A stretch of 33,207 nucleotides of DNA from Rhodospirillales bacterium (GTDB lineage Bacteria; Pseudomonadota; Alphaproteobacteria; UBA828), in assembly GCA_028820995.1 (NCBI GenBank), contig JAPPHR010000137.1:1-33207 (forward strand), written 5' to 3'. The notes below the pieces were generated by a model. That model worked only from the letters and a program-made list of their open reading frames with translations. It did not search any database and was not told where the DNA came from. Positions within the stretch are counted from its first letter, which is position 1. The number at the start of each line of letters is the position of its first letter. Positions 32,165 through 33,207 of the stretch are shown piece by piece. Made by a program: the position numbers and the translations under genes.

Positions 32165-33207
32165 ATGACTCGGCAGGTCCTGGAGCTCACCGGACTCGGC
32201 GGCGAGGGCTGGCGCGGCGCCGAGCTGATCGATCCTGCGCTGATCGCGGGCAGCGGGACCGCCTACCTGCGCCGGGTGCGCCGAAACGGCAACAGCCTGC
32301 AAGTGCGGCTCTCGGCGACGGCCGACGACCGGCCCGAAGATGCCGGGCCGGAGTTCTCGACCGCGCTCGAGACCTCGGCGCGCGCCTTCACCTTCACCGA
32401 CGGCGCGGACACCCTCGTGCTGAAAGGCCCCGGCCACGAGGACAACACCTTCGCCGACGAGACGGAGCCCTACTTCTGGACTCCCGGCAACACCGCCGAA
32501 TTCACGGCGTGGTTCGGAAGCACGCGTCAAGACTTCACCCTCACCCTCGACGACGGCGTGCTCGAACATACGGTGCGCGGCGGGGCTGCGGCCGGCGCGC
32601 CGGAGGCCCGTGCCCGCGTCGACGTGATCCTGCCGCTCGGCCTCGCCGACTTTGACGCGGAGGGGCTCCAGGTCGACGTTCTGGCGCTGATCCGCGCCGG
32701 TGCCGGCCCGGCGGGCACCGTCTATGCCGCGCCGCCGCGCGGCAGCGTGGGCGCGCTGGTGGACGGTGAGCTCGGCCTCGGCGCCGGCGACGCACCGATC
32801 ACTCGCATCCGGCGGCGCAACGGCAACATGCTCCTCATCAACGACGACGATCCGCTTTCGCTTGCCGGCTATTTCAACCCCGGCGGACCCGGGGCCGATC
32901 TCACGCTTCATATTCGGACCCGCGCCGGCGCGGCCTCGCTTCCCGTGATCGAGCACGGCCGCGAGGGCAGCGACTTTATCCAGTTCGGCCCACTCGGCAC
33001 CGATCTCCAGGCTCTCCTCGACGGCATCGGCAACGGCGATCTCTTCATTTTCGCGCTGGCGCGCCCGGCGGCGATCACGGTGCGGGGCGCAGCCGAAGCC
33101 GGCGCGGCCGAAGCGGTGGCCCGCGTGCTGCGCGTCACGCCGCCCATCCGCACGGTCCGGGGCACCGCTACCGCCGGCGAGGCCGAGGCCGGCCGCACCT
33201 GGCTGCT
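32165..33207 (+). CDS. Large repeat-bearing phage tail protein (partial, runs off the window)
   Basis: The frame opens at an ATG (MTRQVLELTGLGGEGWRGAE) and stays open for 347 codons to the window end; the ORF track misses it because it has no stop. A GGCGGGGG-type site lies upstream. The sequence is beta-rich with repeated pieces: RRVRRNGNSL and RIRRRNGNML, and three copies of TVRGxAxAGxxEA (nt 32570, 33077, 33152). FTAWFGSTRQDFTLTLDD and IQFGPLGTDLQALLDGIGNGDLFIFAL look like small beta-sandwich units. It is probably a tail fibre, hub or adhesin with tandem domains. Identity is inferred from position and repeats. Confidence 0.72.
   Translation, partial: MTRQVLELTGLGGEGWRGAELIDPALIAGSGTAYLRRVRRNGNSLQVRLSATADDRPEDAGPEFSTALETSARAFTFTDGADTLVLKGPGHEDNTFADETEPYFWTPGNTAEFTAWFGSTRQDFTLTLDDGVLEHTVRGGAAAGAPEARARVDVILPLGLADFDAEGLQVDVLALIRAGAGPAGTVYAAPPRGSVGALVDGELGLGAGDAPITRIRRRNGNMLLINDDDPLSLAGYFNPGGPGADLTLHIRTRAGAASLPVIEHGREGSDFIQFGPLGTDLQALLDGIGNGDLFIFALARPAAITVRGAAEAGAAEAVARVLRVTPPIRTVRGTATAGEAEAGRTWL
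32570..33190 (+). repeat. Three copies of a 13-residue motif in the tail protein
   Basis: TVRGGAAAGAPEA (32570-32608), TVRGAAEAGAAEA (33077-33115) and TVRGTATAGEAEA (33152-33190) are in frame. The spacing is 507 then 75 bases, so whole domains and short linkers both seem to have been copied. More copies may lie beyond the window. Confidence 0.8.

Noticed and set aside
1-33207. CRISPR arrays, tRNA, rRNA or insertion sequences
   Set aside because: I scanned for regularly spaced repeats, cloverleaf-like segments and transposase motifs and saw none; a tRNA-scan could still find something missed by eye.

Overview
This is a high-GC (roughly 70% by eye) chromosomal segment, most likely from an alphaproteobacterium. 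The evidence is gene order: an fsa-xerC pair divergent from priA, and a pcm / rhodanese / tolC run of the kind found in Rhodospirillales and relatives. The presence of an SDHAF4-type motif also fits. No rRNA, tRNA, CRISPR array or insertion sequence was found. Because GC is so high, nearly every real gene has long antisense shadow ORFs (for example a 1705-aa minus-strand ORF), and these were left out.

Left third (1-11.2 kb): a partial pyrF and pyrE are divergent (pyrimidine synthesis). Next is a minus-strand FMN alpha-hydroxy-acid dehydrogenase that ends in an SDHAF4 (succinate dehydrogenase assembly factor 4) signature. Divergent from it is a hydantoinase/oxoprolinase operon (hyuA-hyuB-hydantoin racemase). 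An AT-rich promoter island then precedes a two-gene module of an unknown 222-aa protein and a PIN-domain nuclease, probably a toxin-antitoxin-like pair. A peroxiredoxin follows, convergent with fsa-xerC.

Middle (11.3-23.4 kb): host housekeeping and metabolic genes on the plus strand. They are priA, a DUF3891 protein, a VOC protein, a medium-chain dehydrogenase, an ABC ATPase-like protein in which every catalytic motif is degenerate, pcm, a rhodanese, tolC, a nitroreductase, a MaoC hydratase, a DUF427 protein, an HisD-family dehydrogenase resembling HpsN, and an SDR.

Right third (about 23.4-33.2 kb): after a gene-poor AT-rich junction holding one small orphan gene, a compact phage structural module begins. 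It holds a Mu gpI-like protease/scaffold, DUF2190 decoration protein, major capsid protein, an unknown coiled-coil protein, Mu gp36-like, Mu gpG-like and tail-terminator-like proteins, tail tube, a tail-chaperone-like gene with an apparent -1 frame switch, a very short tape measure, two small tail genes and a large repeat-bearing tail protein that runs off the window. Genes are packed with ATGA-type overlaps. No terminase, portal, integrase or repressor lies on the left side, so the module starts abruptly next to host DNA. Two GC-rich palindromic repeats sit in frame inside phage genes.

The most notable observations are the flavoenzyme-SDHAF4 fusion, the complete pseudo-ATPase, the headless (no portal/terminase) phage cluster with short tape measure and frame switch, the in-frame palindromes, and the PIN module with an unrecognised large partner.
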